This document shows, in pieces, positions 6,709 to 7,989 of a stretch of 7,989 bases of DNA. Below the pieces are notes generated by a model. It saw nothing but the letters and a program-made list of their open reading frames with translations. It did not search any database and was not told the origin of the DNA. The first letter of the stretch is position 1. Each line of letters begins with the position of its first letter. Position numbers and translations under genes: made by a program. The stretch comes from an uncultured Veillonella sp. (GTDB taxonomy: Bacteria; Bacillota; Negativicutes; Veillonellales; Veillonellaceae): positions 1 through 7,989 of the forward strand of contig CAKQBP010000054.1 in the NCBI GenBank assembly GCA_934216375.1, in the 5' to 3' direction.

Positions 6709-6737
6709 TTGCATTTTGAAGGGGACACTTGTACAAT
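6709..6737 (+). promoter_or_regulatory. Candidate birA-coaX promoter
   Basis: TTGCAT (6709-6714) and TACAAT (6732-6737) are separated by 17 bases, giving a -35 with 3/6 and a -10 with 5/6 consensus matches. The predicted start is near 6744, about 36 bases before the birA ATG, and falls inside the palindrome at 6742-6761. Confidence 0.5.
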
Positions 6738-6741
6738 CGAA

Positions 6742-6761
6742 TTGTAAACCTAGGTTGACAA
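6742..6761. promoter_or_regulatory. Palindromic candidate operator (BirA-like half-sites) at the birA start site
   Basis: TTGTAAACC (6742-6750), TA, GGTTGACAA (6753-6761) form a 20-bp dyad with one mismatched pair. The left arm equals the E. coli BirA half-site, and the right arm differs by one base from GGTTTACAA. Known BirA operators have about 14-16 bases between arms and this has 2, so either another regulator binds or the spacing is read differently. TTGTACAAT at 6729-6737, 15 bases before the right arm, is a degenerate alternative left arm at the usual distance. The overlap with the predicted +1 supports a repressor site. Confidence 0.45.
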
Positions 6762-6779
6762 AGAAAGGGGCTCTAAACT

Positions 6780-7754
6780 ATGCGTGATGAAGTGCTAGAA
6801 TTCTTGAGACAAAACCAAGGTAGTTTCGTATCGGGACAAGATATGTCCGAAGCCTGCCATGTTTCGCGCACAGCTATTTGGAAACATATCAAGGCGTTAC
6901 GTCAAAAAGGCTACAAAATTGAATCTTATACCAAGAGAGGGTATCGATTATTGGAAGAACCTGATTTATTGAGCCCCTTGGCAATGAAGCAAATTCTAAA
7001 AACAGATATATTTGGTAAACGGTATGTCTATATGGATACCACGGAGTCCACAAACCTAGAAGCTCGTCGTTTAGCTCAACAAGGTGCAGAAGAAGGTACG
7101 GTTGTGGTTACCGAGGAACAGGCTGCTGGTCGTGGGCGCTTATCTCGTGGTTGGTATTCTCCATTTGGCAAGGGCTTGTGGTTTAGCTTGATTTTGCGTC
7201 CTGATTTTCCACCTGTAGAGGCTCCTAAGTGTACTTTGATGGCCGCCGTAGCTTTGACAAAGGCCTTTCATAAGATGGGGCTAACTGATGCGGGGATAAA
7301 GTGGCCTAATGATATCCTTGTGAATGGTCGTAAGCTGGTAGGTATTTTGACAGAAATGTCTGGTTCTATGGAAGAAATTTCTCATATTGTAATGGGCATT
7401 GGGGTCAACGTAAAAACAAAACAAGAAGAATTACCAGAAGAGTTAAAATTAATTGCTACATCCCTTGCGATGGAAGATATTGATATTGAGCGCACAGAAG
7501 CATTTAGACTTATATTAGAAGAATTAGAACATCAATACTATGAAGTGCTCGATAGTGGTTTTGACGAAACCCTTAATGAATGGCGTCAATTATCTGTTAC
7601 TCTCGGTGAAGAAATTGAAGTGCGTGCTCCTGGCAATACCTATGAAGGGGTAGCTACAGATATTGATGAAGATGGTAATTTATTAGTAAGAATCCCGGAT
7701 GGGACAATTAAACGTATTGTGGCAGGGGACGTATCAATTCGTCCGCGTAAATAG
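6780..7754 (+). CDS. birA: Bifunctional biotin-[acetyl-CoA-carboxylase] ligase / biotin operon repressor BirA
   Basis: BirA makes biotinyl-5'-AMP and transfers biotin to the lysine of carboxylase carrier domains; forms with a DNA-binding domain also repress biotin genes. The protein is 324 aa. Residues 1-60 are a winged helix-turn-helix (VSGQDMSEACHVSRTAIWKHIKAL, then GYKIESYTKRGYRLLEE), so this is the regulator type. The catalytic domain has STNLEARRLA (90-99), the biotinyl-AMP loop AAGRGRLSRGWYSP (115-128), KWPNDIL (174-180) with the key lysine, KLVGILTEM (185-193) and GIGVNV (206-211). A C-terminal SH3-like domain (about 275-321) ends in GDVSIRP. All expected motifs are intact. AAAGGGG (6764-6770) lies 9 bases before the ATG. 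The palindrome at the predicted transcription start suggests autoregulation, which is inference. coaX follows after 9 bases, giving a cofactor operon (biotin plus CoA). Confidence 0.95.
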   Translation: MRDEVLEFLRQNQGSFVSGQDMSEACHVSRTAIWKHIKALRQKGYKIESYTKRGYRLLEEPDLLSPLAMKQILKTDIFGKRYVYMDTTESTNLEARRLAQQGAEEGTVVVTEEQAAGRGRLSRGWYSPFGKGLWFSLILRPDFPPVEAPKCTLMAAVALTKAFHKMGLTDAGIKWPNDILVNGRKLVGILTEMSGSMEEISHIVMGIGVNVKTKQEELPEELKLIATSLAMEDIDIERTEAFRLILEELEHQYYEVLDSGFDETLNEWRQLSVTLGEEIEVRAPGNTYEGVATDIDEDGNLLVRIPDGTIKRIVAGDVSIRPRK

Positions 7755-7758
7755 GAGG
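7752..7758 (+). promoter_or_regulatory. Ribosome binding site of coaX overlapping the birA stop
   Basis: TAGGAGG contains the birA stop codon TAG (7752-7754) and lies 5 bases before the coaX ATG. This arrangement favours coupled translation of birA and coaX. Confidence 0.8.
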
Positions 7759-7763
7759 CATTA

Positions 7764-7989
7764 ATGTTATTAGTAATTGATGTGGGAAACACCAATATTG
7801 TTCTCGGTGTATACGACAAGACAGAACTTGTGGGTCACTGGCGTATTTCCACAGATCGGGTTCGGACCACTGATGAATATGGCATGCTGATGATGAACTT
7901 ATTCTTTCACGACCGTAAGGTTGATGTAAAAGATATTAATGCTATCATTATTTCCTCGGTTGTACCACCATTGATGCCTACATTAGAGC
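7764..7989 (+). CDS. coaX: Type III pantothenate kinase CoaX, 5' end only
   Basis: The first 75 codons are present; the gene runs past the window end. CoaX phosphorylates pantothenate, the first step of coenzyme A synthesis. It is an ASKHA-fold enzyme that uses a monovalent cation and is not inhibited by CoA. The visible part starts [18 protein letters not shown], the phosphate-binding loop with catalytic Asp6. [18 protein letters not shown] (residues 26-43) and [15 protein letters not shown] (61-75) are the next family signatures. The usual length is about 255 aa, so roughly 30 percent is seen. It is coupled to birA upstream. Neighbouring birA and coaX is common in Firmicutes, and in Bacillus coaX instead follows ftsH directly. 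Confidence 0.95.
   Translation, partial: MLLVIDVGNTNIVLGVYDKTELVGHWRISTDRVRTTDEYGMLMMNLFFHDRKVDVKDINAIIISSVVPPLMPTLE

Noticed and set aside
6755..6760. TTGACA as a consensus -35 for birA
   Set aside because: A -10 at 17 bases would fall on the birA start codon, downstream of its ribosome site. The hexamer is better explained as part of the palindrome arm.
1..7989. Undescribed defence, mobile or CRISPR-type system
   Set aside because: All genes are recognised core or transporter families. There are no transposase or integrase genes, target duplications, spaced repeats, tRNA-like attachment sites or toxin-antitoxin pairs.

Overview
The window is a chromosomal housekeeping segment of a low-to-moderate GC bacterium of the Firmicutes line. 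The order divIC - yabR-like S1 protein - (ppx/gppA) - tilS - hpt - ftsH - ... - coaX follows the cluster known from Bacillus subtilis (divIC-yabR-spoIIE-...-tilS-hprT-ftsH-coaX), with local differences. The protein sequences and base composition, and a non-spore-former-like lack of spoIIE between yabR and tilS, make a Negativicutes member such as Veillonella my best guess. That assignment is inference, not proven by the window.

Left block (1-5212, all +): the 3' end of a DivIC/FtsB-type cell-division coiled-coil protein, a small S1-domain RNA-binding protein closed by a hairpin, then a Ppx/GppA phosphatase that overlaps tilS (tRNA-Ile lysidine synthetase). These are followed by hpt (hypoxanthine phosphoribosyltransferase) and ftsH (membrane AAA+ metalloprotease, TTG start). 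The tight spacing from ppx through hpt suggests one transcript. ftsH, and perhaps hpt, have their own extended -10 promoters. A near-perfect inverted repeat sits at the predicted ftsH transcription start.

Middle block (5213-6608): ftsH converges with a minus-strand fused ThrE-type threonine/serine exporter. A symmetric A-stem-T hairpin between them can terminate both transcripts, and it contains the exporter's stop codon.

Right block (6609-7989): a 171-bp AT-rich divergent promoter region separates the exporter gene from birA, a biotin-protein ligase with an N-terminal DNA-binding domain. birA is followed after 9 bp by the start of coaX (type III pantothenate kinase), which runs off the window. 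A TTGTAAACC/GGTTGACAA palindrome covers the predicted birA transcription start and is a good candidate for a BirA or other repressor operator.

The proteins cover core processes: division, RNA binding, (p)ppGpp or polyphosphate turnover, tRNA decoding, purine salvage, membrane protein quality control, amino-acid export, and biotin and CoA cofactor supply. I see no mobile element, CRISPR array, tRNA, rRNA, phage gene or defence system. The items most worth a second look are regulatory sites and small changes in gene order, not a new system. No gene-free stretch exceeds 300 bases.
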